From: Chrysoperla carnea
Lineage: Eukaryota; Arthropoda; Insecta; Neuroptera; Chrysopidae
Direction: 5' to 3'
DNA length: 64,000 nt
NCBI RefSeq assembly: GCF_905475395.1
Contig: NC_058338.1
Span: 43,373,935-43,437,934 of the forward strand
The notes beneath the pieces were generated by a model. The model did no database searches and was not told where the DNA came from. It saw only the letters and a program-made list of their open reading frames with translations. Every line of letters begins with the position of its first letter. Within the stretch, counting starts at the first letter, position 1. The position numbers and the translations under genes were made by a program. Shown one piece after another: positions 46,601-59,091 of this stretch.

Positions 46601-49600
46601 TCATCTCTTTTTTAAATGAAAATAAAATATTGTAAATGATTGACATTTTATAAACATATAAATAATTAATTAGTTGCCGTTTGCATGCAGGATATATCTA
46701 TCATTTTTATGATACTAAAATAGAAAATGATTTAAAAAAAAGAAATGAATTTAAAGTATTAAATAATAAAATTGATTATTATATTAAAAAAAAAAAAAGT
46801 GACACTCAAGCTCATAATAATTTCTGTGTTAATTAAAACAATTAAAACAAACATCTATAAAAACAATTAATGGATATATTGTAAACCCACAAGAACATAT
46901 AAAACATGCTACTGGCATCTGTCTATTCAATTGAAATAAATTATTTAACCTCTTTCAATTCAAAAATAACTATACGAACGTCCTACATGTCCAAGAAAAT
47001 TGTAATTAAACAATGCACAGATTGCAACAATGTGATTTAATAAAATGATATTTGAACAATACATTGCAGAAACTAACTCTATTGTTGTAAAATACAGACG
47101 ATTTGCGAGAGGAAATTTGTATTTCTTGAGACTGTAGCCGACACTGTGCATTTAAACTAATAAAATAACATGAGTTGTAATAGCCGGAGAGCTCAGTGGC
47201 TTTTTTGAGTACGTACTTGAGGCACATGTGGATGGTGAAATCGACATCTTGGCTGGGAGGTTTAGGGACGTTAGTGAGCTATGCATTTTTTAATTTGCAA
47301 ATTTTTCCTTTGCAATAAATGATCTAGACACACTTTAATACTTATAAAAGTTTAAAGTCTAATATTACATGATTAAAGCATACGAGTTATCATCGCCTGG
47401 CATTATTTGGTGGCAGCTTAAATAGAATGGCAGGTGAATTTAATTTGCAATTTTTCCTATGCAAAAAATGTTCTTAAGGCACTTTTGAAACTTACAACAT
47501 TTTAAAGTCTTATGTTCAGTTATACGAGTTATCATCGCCTGGCATGAATTGGTGGGAGCTTAAATAGCCTGACTACTTCATTTTTGAAATTTGGAAATAG
47601 AACTCGTTGTAAATATCTCTTTTAAGGACGTACTTTGAACTTCATTTTTTAAGGACATAAATTTGTTTATTAGACCTATACAATCCGTTTTTGTACCATC
47701 TAGGCATACCCTACAACAGAAGATCTGTCGTATCGTATCTGTTGAGGCAATTACATGCTAAACACATATAATATAATACCTCTCACTTAGATGCATGGCT
47801 TAAGGAATGTATTCTGTCATACTAATGATATTGGTATATCTAGATGGTACAAAAACGGTCTGTATGAATGGAAAAATGGGAGATTTAACACATCCTCTAA
47901 AGAATATATTTCTTTAAATGCTGTTTCAAAAACATTAACTTTACAATTTTTTTTTTTTAATCAAAAGATTATTTCAAATAATGGTCCATAAAATTTCAGT
48001 GTCTGTGCTACTTATACTGATTTACTTTCCTATAAGAAAAAAACACATCTTTTGAAAATCTGGCGATGCTTATTTTTACATATACCGATTATATACGTGC
48101 AGCAAAAATTAGGCGTTTACATGTGCGTGTTTGCGTTCCCTTTCACCTTTTATAACTTTTACCCTTCTACCTGTAATGAACGTTTCTAAGCATAATTTTA
48201 GGATGATTTCTTCACACACGCTAAAGCTGCGAAATCTTGCCATTATCTTTGTTAAATAGATACGAAAAACAGAACGTGCATTAAGTTTGTCTGGATAGAA
48301 TTATAATATCATTTTCATAGATCCGAGTATTACTTTTATAAAAAGCCTATTAATTATCATGCCTTTTATCTAACCTTTAAATTCTTTGAAGGTCTGCAGT
48401 GAATTGCATTTTTAGAGATATTTGGATGGTGTATTACATCACATATTTTTCTAATAATTTTAATGAAAATATTGGTTATTTACTTGGCAACGATAGCACT
48501 GTAGAACAGAATCTGTATCGTGACCATCATTTGCTGCTGAATTTGATCTTGAATTTCGATACCATCGTTCAGGTACTGCTAAAAAACGAGCTGCATCAAA
48601 AAAATTAAGCCCTTGTGATATTAAATTTTCGTAATGATTTGCATCCAGTATTTCAACTCGTACATTATTTCGAAATCGATCAACGTTTTCATAAGAAATA
48701 CCTTGAAATGTTAATGCTGTACAAATATCTTGCATTGGAATAGACCATGGAACATCTCTTAGAGTTGCTATCTGAAATAATAATTTGCTTTAGTTAGACT
48801 TACTAAAAGATTTATATTACTTACGTGGCCAAGTGGAGTTCGCTAAGTATTTCTAGTTTTCGGGTGCTTTTCCAAAAATGAGCATAGAGAATTTTCCAAA
48901 CTGAACCGATTTTGGAGATCGTGGCCTTTTTTTAGTTGTTCCGGGTACGGAACTCTAAACTTGAACTTGTTACATAGCTAAGAACGCTCTCCATTAAATT
49001 ACATTTCAAACGAAACAAAAAAAATCAAAATTGGTTCATCCTTTTAGGCGCTCCAATACCACAGGCAGACAGACAGACATATAGAAGACACACACACATG
49101 GCGGTCAAACTTATAACACACCATTTTTTCTTTCGGGGGTTAAAAAAGTTTTTTCCAAGTATAGAAATTACAAAAGATAAGAAATTTGAGACGAGCTTCA
49201 GATAGAAAGTTTATAAATACTAATATTATCCCAACTCCATCCGATAGTTGAAAGGCATGACATTTTTTTGAAAACATTTTATGCTTTAAAATTTTGTATA
49301 GAGCCCGTATAGGTTCGTTAAAAAGATTAGGTTGTGGATATGCATTTTAGAATGAAAATTTTTAAACAAATTTCGATATAAATCTATTTTGATTGAAAAA
49401 AAATTTGTGGGTATATTTTTTGGAATGTACATGGTTTGGAATGGATTTTGGCATATAAATATTTTGATCCCAAAACATTTAGGTAAACAAAGTTTCTGAG
49501 TGAGGATCAAAATGGGAATAGCAGTGTAATCATCTTGAAGTGTTTTAAAAAAAAAAAATCCATAAACATTTTCAAGCCAAACGTTAAATTTGTTCGTTTA

Positions 49601-50655
49601 TTATTAGCATATCTGAATAAGAAAAAACTTGGAAGGATGCACGAAATATATATCGAATCTCACTTGGTCTTATGTTCCTTACTTGTTTATAACGAGCATC
49701 TCGACGTGAGAATCTTGCAACTTGAACTGGCCCATGAAGTGCTTGAGCCAAATTTAAATTTAATAACAGATTATCTGCATCTAATTCATGAGTGAAAGTT
49801 GCAATTAAGCCGCATTTTGTCTCTGAAACCTATAAAAAAAATCATAAAATTACAATACAATGTAATATTGAATTACAAATTTAAAGAAACCTCTGACACA
49901 AAATCAGATCTGATCGATTCGATTGTAACATCGTGTCATCCTAACATCGTATATACCTATCTATGTGTCATAGCTCCTAAACGAATGAATCAATTTTGAT
50001 GTTTTGATACCTTAAATGATCCTATTGGTTTAATGAATTGAATTGCCTTCTCCAAGTCTTTGTAATTGACTGGCTCTCGTTTCTCGTCACCTGGTCGAAC
50101 AATTGTGGGGCAAGCCGTTACATATAGAGAACACACAAACTCTAATTTTGAAAGAGACGCTCTTGGATTTTTATTGTTTTCAATATTTAAGTTGGTTGTA
50201 TCTGAAGTTTTATTGCTTAACGGTTGCTTATTTATCTGTACATCATTTTCATGAAAACGATTACTACCATTGAAAGAATTTTCACATTTATTAAAATCGT
50301 ACGATGTATTTGTTCCAGCATCTGATGATTTACAACATAAATTATCTTCTATGTTTGAAAGATCTTCTAGATTAACATTCAAAATTTTCTTCGATTCACT
50401 TGATTGTATGTAACTATCTGATTTATGTATGGTGTAATCGTTTATAGTATCAAAATTATTTATTTCATTTTCTTTCTTTAAACCACTAACTGGTGTCGAA
50501 GGTTGAGGCACGATTTTGGAGGTTGAAGCATTATTCGCCATGTATTCATTTTCATATAATGGTTGAGTAACTTCGGTTAACGACGATCTGGATATCATGG
50601 TGGGCTTTGGTAGTTTATTTTTTTTGCACTTCAACCACTTTTTACACCCGGTCAT
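43679..50655 (-). CDS. Spliced Gag/ORF1p-like zinc-knuckle protein, probable domesticated LINE gag
   Basis: Exons on the minus strand: 50655-50011, 49829-49683, 48771-48484, 44999-44853, 43786-43679; all introns GT-AG and phase 0, giving 444 aa. Seen: a disordered Asn/Ser-rich N-terminal half (1-180), two alpha/beta segments (about 185-265 and 265-340, the second with LRDVPWSIPMQDICTAL and NNVRVEILDANHYENLISQG), then three zinc knuckles: C-X2-C-X4-H-X4-C, C-X2-C-X3-H-X4-C and C-X2-C-X3-H-X6-C, followed by a short Ser/Arg tail. This triple-knuckle series after an RRM-like region is the plan of ORF1p/Gag from jockey/I-type LINEs, which bind RNA. There is no reverse transcriptase beside it. The clean T-rich acceptor at 50706, 50 bp before the ATG, implies an upstream leader exon I could not find. 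A strong GTAAGT inside the last exon could allow another 3' end. The host function is unknown. Confidence 0.8.
44176..44393. mobile_element. 218-bp hAT MITE with G-run and C-run arms
   Basis: Ends CAGGCGTGGATCTAG and TTAGATCCGCGCCTG are inverted, and GAAACGAC is duplicated exactly at 44168-44175 and 44394-44401. Each arm carries an unbroken run of G (left, over 15) or C (right, about 12), so the arms can pair through G:C tracts. It sits in the last intron of the gag-like gene. Confidence 0.92.
46157..46347. mobile_element. 191-bp hAT MITE
   Basis: Short inverted ends CAGCGCCG and CGGCGCTG with a perfect 8-bp duplication TCTACCGG (46149-46156 and 46348-46355). Inside, GGCGCC words and TCTTTCGGCGCCTT give a GC-rich block. 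It lies in intron 3 of the gag-like gene. A chance 131-residue plus-strand frame spans it. Confidence 0.9.
47292..47580. repeat. Imperfect tandem duplication, about 150-bp period
   Basis: AATTTGCAAATTTTTCCTTT through ACGAGTTATCATCGCCTGGC and the word GGCAGCTTAAATAG occurs at 47292-47430 and again, diverged, at 47442-47575. It lies in intron 3 of the gag-like gene; no coding or RNA role is apparent. Confidence 0.75.
48860..49145. repeat. Dispersed repeat resembling a LINE 3' tail
   Basis: The order ATTACATTTCAAACGAAACA, AAATCAAAATTGGTTCATCC, GGCAGACAGACAGACATATA, CACACACACATGGCGGTCAA ACTTATAACACACC (two adjoining pieces) and TTTCGGGGGTTAAA matches a very widespread type of insect dispersed repeat, possibly the 3' part of an RTE-like LINE. 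It sits in intron 2 of the gag-like gene. Confidence 0.5.
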
Positions 50656-51486
50656 TTTATAATAATACTTTAGATATCCTTTGTTATTACGGCTAGCCGT
50701 TTTTACTATGAAAGAAAAAAGAATTTATAATAGAAACAAAATCACAAAGAACCCACCATAATTTTAATGTAAAATAGTTTCTATTCAGAGTGCTTATAGA
50801 ATATACAAGTTAATCTTTTGCATCCTGAAAAATAACACAAAGCTAGAATTGATTTAATGTTTTCTTAGTGGACCTCTTCTAAAAAAAAAATTAGTAAAAT
50901 CAAAATCTAAGAATTTAAAAATGCTAAATTATCTTGCTTGAGTTTCGGTTTTGAAGATCGCAAATCTAAATCTAGGAATAGAAAATAAGAAAATTCAATA
51001 TCCAATTTGTACCATTTTAAACTGTGAACACTAATTATTTGTAATTAAAAATGTTTGCAACTAGATTTTTTGGGGCATTCTTAACGATGCAGTAAACCGA
51101 ATCCCCGAATTGGATGTTGAAATTTCACATTTATTGTAAAAATTTTATGTTTTATCGTTTAAAATAATTGAGTTTTGAAAGTTATCCGTATTCAAAGATA
51201 ACATAGATAATTTAAAGTAAGTGTAAGGAAAGTTTTGTGTTATGTCAAAATAAATATCCTGATCAAACCAAACGTAATGTACGCACATATTGGGTTTGGT
51301 ACTAAATCAGAAGAATTAATTCACACAGTAAAAACTAAAAGTAGCTATAGAATTAAATTCTTTAAAGAATCAAACAAGTATTTGACTTCTAAAATTAATA
51401 CCTTAAATTTTCAGAAAAATATATTGTAAATAAAAAAAGTAATTGCTAAAGGGCTCTCAGGCTATTCTTCTGAATAAAATCTAGGC

Positions 51487-51566
51487 ATATAGATAAGTGC
51501 AAACTCTCAGACAATTTTATTTTTATATATAGATAAGTGCAAACTCTCAGACAATTTTATTTTTAT
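51487..51566. repeat. Exact 40-bp tandem duplication
   Basis: Two identical 40-bp units (51487-51526 and 51527-51566), each starting ATATAGATAAGTGCAAACTC. No divergence between the units, so the duplication is recent or could vary between individuals. Confidence 0.95.
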
Positions 51567-52288
51567 AATTATATAGATTTCAATAATTTTTACCCAGAAA
51601 TGTTAAAATCTTAGGTTGTTACATGTAAGAAATACGACATACTAGAAAAACCTTTCACATTTCACCCGTTAAGTCATAGGTTTAAAAATAAAAAACAATT
51701 TGTATAGGTATTGATTTCAAATTTTATTAAAATCGGTCCAGCCGCTTTACCCGCTTAAGCCAATTGGACTGATTGTCTTGTTATTTTCCCATTTACTTTA
51801 GTAACGATTAGGGATTTTTTTGCGGAAATTGGAGAAACGATAAATATTTTATTTGATGTAAAAGCGTACTAAATACATAATAATCCAATATTTTGTTGTG
51901 CCGCGGAATATTAACATTAAATAAATAAACTGGTGCAGTCTACTACAATAACTGTCAACTGAAGTAACTCAAGAGTTAATTTGTTTAGAGTTAAAACAAG
52001 CATATTAATTACTACTGTCTTTCTTGTGTTCTTGTAATCCTCGTTGTAAATTCAATTATAGCGGGTGGAACGTAAAAATGAAAATAGAAAGTATTTTATT
52101 GACAAATTCTTATTGTCTATAAACACAACAAACCAATAAAGAAATGTGGATCAGATACAATAACAATGGGCAGAAAATTTTGGTTCGTATTGATGAAGCC
52201 GATAAGGATTCACGAGTTTGAAAAAGAAGAATTGGTCAAATATTATTGAGATGGCCAAGAGCCAAGCTTGTAAAATTTTGTTTACGAG

Positions 52289-52446
52289 CTGCCCTGGTTA
52301 CTTTTTTTTTAAATCCTGTTAAGTTTCTCAATTTTCATTGGTCACATTCTGGTACAGTGGAATAAGAAAAAATCTGGTACAAGGTTTGAATAATAAAAAT
52401 TGGGAAAATTACCAGGATTTTCGAAAAATAAAAGTAACCAGGGCAG
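52289..52446. mobile_element. 158-bp MITE-like inverted repeat
   Basis: CTGCCCTGGTTACTTTT at the left is exactly inverted at the right (AAAAGTAACCAGGGCAG), and the arms continue with an AATCCTG/CAGGATT pair. No target duplication was found, so the superfamily is open. Confidence 0.75.
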
Positions 52447-55400
52447 ATAGAATAGAAATAACTGTAACATATCCAAACAAATCGATAGAATAAAGTGTAC
52501 AATCGCATTGCTTGAAATTCAATTGTAACTTTAATCATTCTTATCTGGAAAACTGCTTTTCTTTATAAAAATTTTTTCCATCAATGAATATTTAAGAGAA
52601 TTCTTAAAAAATTATAAAGTATCACGCCAATCAAAGAATGATTTCATGCCTATCAAAAATGTGTATAGAACAGTCTTAACAAGGAGTGTATATTCAACCA
52701 AATCTAATATTATCCTTGCATGTTAAGAAAGAATGGTTATTGCTGTCTTAACCAATATACTCATTCTTGCCCGAGTCGTCACTTTTATTTATGTTTTTCT
52801 CATCAGTAACATTTCCATATCATAATATTATTGTTAGTGAAAAAATGAAACATTAAATGGTTATACAAACCATCAAACCATTTATTGTTATACAAGTCAC
52901 GTATCAGAGGACGATTTAATCATCCGTAATAATTAACATGAACATTTAGTCTTTTTTTAACAATGTTTACTGTTTTTGTTACAATTCCTTTATGATACGA
53001 AGTTTATGTTTTCACCTCGAAAAACAAAATATAAAATGTAACGGCCTTCATCAAATTTTTTTGCTATTACCCCAGTAAAATTATTTGATTAATTATGAAT
53101 TAATGCTCGGTCACCACGAAGCTAGTTTTCAAGCCAATATTTTAACATACTGACGTGGTTTAGATACTTTCCTGGATTGGCATTAAGATGAGCAGTATTT
53201 GTGGTGTATTGTTAGACAAACGTATTTGAAGAGGGACTTGGCTTTTAAAGAGGAGCAAACGAAGAACGTCTTCATTACGTATAGATTTGTACTTCTACTT
53301 TCGCAGAATATTTGTAGAGCAATAGCGCTTTGCGAATGGTACAGATAATTTTGGCTTTGTTGTAATCATATATTAGGTAATATAATGTGCATTTCTTCAG
53401 TTTACGCGCAGCTTCCATGTACAATGGCAACAATAATTTGGCAATAGAGGTAGACTTGGTTTGTATGTTTGAAAAATAGCTTACTATACTAACTTCTACA
53501 CCGTTGTGCCCGACTAATTAAGGATGTATGAGTAAGGTAGTGAGGACACAAATTTACAAAAATTTATATTTTCAATTTTGATGGTCAATTATAATATAAC
53601 TTGACAATATAAGGTGAAAAGTAAGAATACAATTTTTCGATACCTGAAGTTATTTTCAAAATATCGGAAGTTGAAAAATTTGCTTAATTATTTAGCTTCC
53701 AATATTTCGAAAACCAAGGCATATATCAACAAATTTTATTCTTATTTTTCGTCTACATTTATGAAGTTATAACAAAATTCTTCACCAGGTTGAAAATAAG
53801 GTACAAATACTTTCAACCACAAGTCTAAACTTGTCTTGGCGCTTGTACTACCTTAACGCACTTTTTTTTTTGTTTAAAATGTCGAATCAAGCCACATATC
53901 TTCGACAATTTTTAAGGTTTTAATTAATAAATTCTGTCACATATAGGCTGTTTTCTTTTTAACAAAGAAACGTTTGCCTTTCTAAAAAACTCACGGAAAC
54001 AAACTCGGTAAAAAATTTTCTACACTCGTGTGCTATTCCGTGCTACATTATTTTAAATTTCCAACAATCATAGCTAAATATTGTTTTTTTCACAATCTCA
54101 ATTGCGTTTGCAAAAACTTCATAAAATTGTATCTATACTCAATTTTCATGTACAAAAACTTAAAGGTTCGTTTAGCGGTACACTAACCAGAAAATTCTTG
54201 ATCTGGCATCCTAAAAGCCAAATCCATCACCGTTTTTTATTGTTGTATCGCTGCACATTACTAGTGTACCTAGTTCCTCTCATTAGCATTATTAGTGGGA
54301 ATGATATTATGATGGACTGACTTACTAGGTAAATGGACAGATACAACTTACCTGTCTGTTGGATTCCATTTATTTTAACTTATAAAATGTTGGTGGTAGT
54401 ATGATGTATACCGTCCGTGTAATAATAAAGATTTTTTAATTTATTTTATTAAACAGTTATATCAATCTGTTTTTATACACATAGGTACTTGTAGTATTTA
54501 TTTATTTATGGTTTTTATTATTATTATTAGTGTCAATAAAATAATAAGTGACTTATATAAAAATAAATATTAGGTAAGTAATCTGTCTATAACAATTGAA
54601 CCTTTTTTTTTTACAATAATATTCAAATATTTAATTTTTAAATTTTATTTTTATTGTTGTATCGTATTATTCAACGAGTTTACTATTGTGAGACTTTGTA
54701 AATGCAACAAAAATGCATTAAAATGTGAGTTTTAAAAAGTTGAAATAATCTCTTTGTTTACTTTTAAAATCTAGATTTCTAATTAATATTCAAGCAAGTT
54801 TTATTACATAGATATTCTAATATAATATCTAGTTTTTACAAAGTATTACGTTTATATTTTTAATATGTGCAATTAATGGTGTTATTTATTATATATTGCA
54901 AAAATTAAACTGACCTTATTTAAAATTCAAGAAATACTTAATAGATAAAAATAAGAGATATAACAAAATATAGTAAAAAATCGATTATCGTTTAAATACC
55001 GCAAGCATGAATTCTAGATCTTAGTCAAGTGTAACATCCTTGGAAAAATCCTCAAATATGTTCATGGAAATCTATCGAAGAATGTATTTTATTTTAATAT
55101 CTCATACTAGAACTTAAAAGAAAAGCTTAAAATAATAAACAAACCAAAAATTAAAAAGATGTAAGGGTAGAAATTGAAATGTTTATCCAACAAAGTTGGA
55201 AAAATCTAAAATGAAAATTTACGAATGCAAAATTTATTCAGAAATTTGGAAAAAAAGTTTCGTATCGATCAGACATCGGCTTCATTTATTATTTAACAGT
55301 TAATAAAAAAAGTGAACATTATTCAGATTTTCGCTTATAGCTTTGCTTCTATAGCCATAGAGTACTCAAAGCTCAAACTGTTCATTATGAAATAAATTGC

Positions 55401-55534
55401 AACATAAAATTTTACAGAAGCGAAGTTTTTTTTCTTTATTCCAAAATTTAAAAGTAGGTACTGTACTATACAATAAAATGAACTTTTTTCATCATATGAA
55501 ACTATGGGAAATGGTAGTTATTTGGATGGCGAAT

Positions 55535-55969
55535 AAGGGCCGGATTTACACAAAGCGCCGCCCTTCGGCAATGGCAACAAATGCCACCCTTATAAGCAAT
55601 GGCAAAAAATGTCGCCCTAAGTTTCTTCAGTTAATTCTGATACAATGAAATACATCACAATTTAGAATGAAGGGATCGAGTCCACGCAAATCTCTTTTAT
55701 TGATGCCAAATGCTTAAGAGCGCGTAATTATTTCAGAAATCGTAAGAATCAGGATTTAAAAATTATACCTACGTTTGGTTGAGAATATGTTTGTGAAATT
55801 CAAAAGTATAACATTTTTTAACATCTTCAACATTTTTCGTCAAGTCTAAGAGCAAATTCACATGTAGGTACGTAAAAATATCAATTTGACTTGTCGATCA
55901 ATTTGCCGCCCCCAAAATTTGACGCCTAGGGCCATGGCCAATGTGGCCCAGTATGTAAATCCAGACCTG
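55535..55969. mobile_element. hAT-like relic
   Basis: The left end AAGGGCCGGATTTACAC and the inverse of the right end, CAGGTCTGGATTTACAT, are similar to each other and to the ends of the hAT element at 35177, followed by GCGCCGCCCTTCGGC on the left and GCCGCCCCCAAAATTTGACG on the right. No target duplication remains, so it is an old copy. Confidence 0.6.
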
Positions 55970-56135
55970 AATGCCTAAAGGAGCCTGGTTCCGTTATAAA
56001 ATAATAACCGCTTTTTTCTATTAAATTTATTACAAAGTTTGTAATGTGTTATATGAATAAATTTAGCTACTGACGATGATTGCGATGCAATCGAAATATC
56101 GATATTTAGCGAAAAGTAAGTTTGGTGTATGTTTT

Positions 56136-56488
56136 TTAATTTTATTTTTATACCATGTATATGAAATATACATGGTATAAAAATAAAATTAAGTTTGTAA
56201 CGCTTAAAAATATTGATGCATATGAACAAAATTTTGGTATAGGTGTTCATAAAATCACTTAATTAGTCCATTTCCGGTTGTCTGTCTGTCATCACGATTA
56301 CTAAAAAACGAAAAGAGATATCAAGCTGAAATTTTTAAAGCGTGCTGAGGACATATTAAGTGAGGTCAAGTTTGTAAATGAGGAACATAGGTCAATTGGG
56401 TCTTGGGTCCGTAGGACCCATGTTGTAAACCGCTAGACATAGAACAAAAGTTTAAATATAAAAAATGTTCCTTATAAAAAAATAAACA
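56136..56488 (+). repeat. Dispersed repeat family A, copy 4 (3' truncated), with a perfect hairpin
   Basis: Positions 56136-56162 are exactly complementary to 56166-56192 around GAA, a 27-bp-arm hairpin centred on the family's 5' end TATACCATGTATAT. Then the usual landmarks follow (GTCCATTTCCGGTTGTCTGT, GAGATATCAAGCTGAAA, GGTCAATTGGGTCTTGGGTC) until the copy stops near AAAAAATAAACATT. Confidence 0.85.
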
Positions 56489-58872
56489 TTCGCCATATAC
56501 TGCCACAAATTTTGCCTTGGGTATAAATGATTTGTCTATAACTCAAATGTCATATTTGCGGTAATGTTAATACCCACGTATTGACATTTTTTTTGACATG
56601 CCGATGGGTTATTTTAAATTTAAAACCTCGATGTTTTTTTTAGATATTCAAAATATTAAAATATGGGACTATTTTTATCGATTACGTTTTACGAAAATAT
56701 ATTTCCAATTTCTCATGATATTCAATTATTCAGTGTGTAATATCTGGTATCATATTTACGTATTACGGAAATAACAAGAATTTTTTTTATAAAGTTATGC
56801 TAATTAATTTATCAATAAATAACTAACTGTCAAGTTTACGTTTTTTTTTATTTTCTTCAAATTAAAAATTATTTTATAAATATTTTCTTACATCATTTTC
56901 AAATATTAACATTCGCTCGCTATTAACTGCATAAGGACCTGCACAATTTTTTAAAGTTGATTATCAGGTCGAATTTCTATTTTAATGTTATGTAGTACGC
57001 AATTCTACTCTGCCCCTTTTTAACTGTTAATGTCTTAAATATGCGAAAACGTTGAAAAATTATCCGATTTACGTAATTTTTTGTTAATTTTTACGTTTTA
57101 CTTACGTAATTATGCTTTTAGGATACACCTACACCTTTTTTATTCCCTTCTCAGGAATTCGGCTTTTAAGCCCCAGAGTTTCCGAAACATATTTAACAAA
57201 ATAAATGACGATGAAAAAATAACTATGGGAATTTTTGGGGTTACTGAATTCAAATCTGAGCTTAAAAAATATGGAAATTCAAAATAGCGACCGAAAATTC
57301 TAAAAAAATTAAAACGAAGAAACTTGGTACCAAAATTAAAAAATAAATAGCAAAGGTAGCAAAGAAAGTGAAAAATATTTCAGAAAATTTTTTTTTTAAT
57401 TTTATAGTAGGTACTTCTTAACGTAATGAAGAATTAAAATACTTTTCTATATTATGCAATAAATAATTATGCATATAAGTTATAATTTATGTAATTATAA
57501 AAATAAATACTTTTTTTAAATAATTTTGTATTATAATTCCTAAAAAATGAACTTTTAAAACAGATAAACAAACGATTTTGTAAGAATAAAAAAAAGAGAT
57601 CTTGGTTTATTTTTGTTTTATTCTTCAAGTTCAGATTTGGATTCATCAACCTCGAAAACCCTCAGAACAATATTATTTTTTAAGTATATTGGTTTTGATG
57701 GCGTTTTATACTATCGGGAGTCGAAACGAGGCTTTTTAGATAAACATTTAATTTTTGAGCTACCATTTTGAATTTTCACATTAATTTATGGTCAGATTTA
57801 TAGTCATATTTTTTATATTATCGGTGGTTAAAATAGAGATTTCGGCTACAAAGATAGATTTTTTGTTTTCATTTTGAATTTTCATATTTTTCATGATCAG
57901 ATTCGAATGCAGCAATTTATTTTTTCATCCTCATTTACTCTTTAGAAAACGTTTCGGGAACTCTGAGGCTTACAAGTCGAATTTCCTAAAAAGGAAGTGA
58001 AGAAGAATCACAACGTATTTTAAGGGATTTATTAAAAAAAGAGAAGGTGACCTTGATTTTACATTCATTCACTGCACTAGATTAATATTGTCCATCTTTT
58101 CATGTTAGTATCATTAACGCAGAAAAAAAAAATTTATTTTTATGGGCTCCGACAATCTCAAAGAGACTGGCTATCAGCTCTTCAAATTTTGTCTATAGAA
58201 AATGGTTTTGTCATTCTCCATGAAGTTAAATTATCCTGATTTAAGAGAAAGAATTGCGAACTTGTAACTCAGAAATGTGACAACACTGTTGCTACTGTTG
58301 TTAATTTTTATAATAGTCGCTGAAACGAAACACTAAAAACAGCCCAAGTTCAAAAAATTGGAACAGTATCCATATTGGACTTTCATCCCCCGAATTTATT
58401 GTTTATAACAAATCAAAATTTAAAAAAAAGAAAAGAAAGTTATTAGCAATTTAGATCGGAAAGGCACTTTTGGTTCACCCTGCAGAATTTGCATTAAAAA
58501 GAAATTCCTTTGAAATTGCCGGCTGTTTGGGAGGTCATGTCAAATAAGGGTTGTGATGAAGTACTATAATTTCCCACCATTGTTTATGCATAATTAATAA
58601 ATCATAATCATAAATAATAAAACGTCTTCTTTTTAATTGACGTCAAACATTATAGAGTTAGGTAAATAATTAATGAACAACTATGGTAAGAATCGAAGAT
58701 AATTTTATATTTTATACATATATTTAATATCTATGTAATTTTTCAAAAGAAAAAACGGAAATATTTTTAACTAAAAACTAGGTGAAGGTTACTTTCACCA
58801 ATGTATTGCATACAAATAAAGTATCTATTTAATATACACAGATGCTTTAATACTAATATATTTATACAGAGG

Positions 58873-58914
58873 GTCTCAAGCTATAATAGCGCCGTCTCAA
58901 GCTATAATAGCGCC
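58873..58914. repeat. Exact 21-bp tandem duplication
   Basis: Two identical, adjoining units of 21 bp beginning GTCTCAAGCTATAATAGCGC. Confidence 0.95.
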
Positions 58915-59033
58915 GGACTTATCAAATGGAAGATATCGTTAAAATAATAACAAATCTTAGTCCAGCGTCGTTCTTAATCTAAGCGTTCGTCACCTTAGGG
59001 TTTCAATTCGGGATCTAACGCAATAAGTTGAGC

Positions 59034-59091
59034 GCTTTTACAAATCTTTATTGTGATGTTGTGCTTTTACAAATCTTTATTGTGGTGTCTC
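59034..59091. repeat. 29-bp tandem duplication
   Basis: GCTTTTACAAATCTTTATTG is repeated after 29 bp with one difference in the following bases (TGATGT against TGGTGT). Confidence 0.9.
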
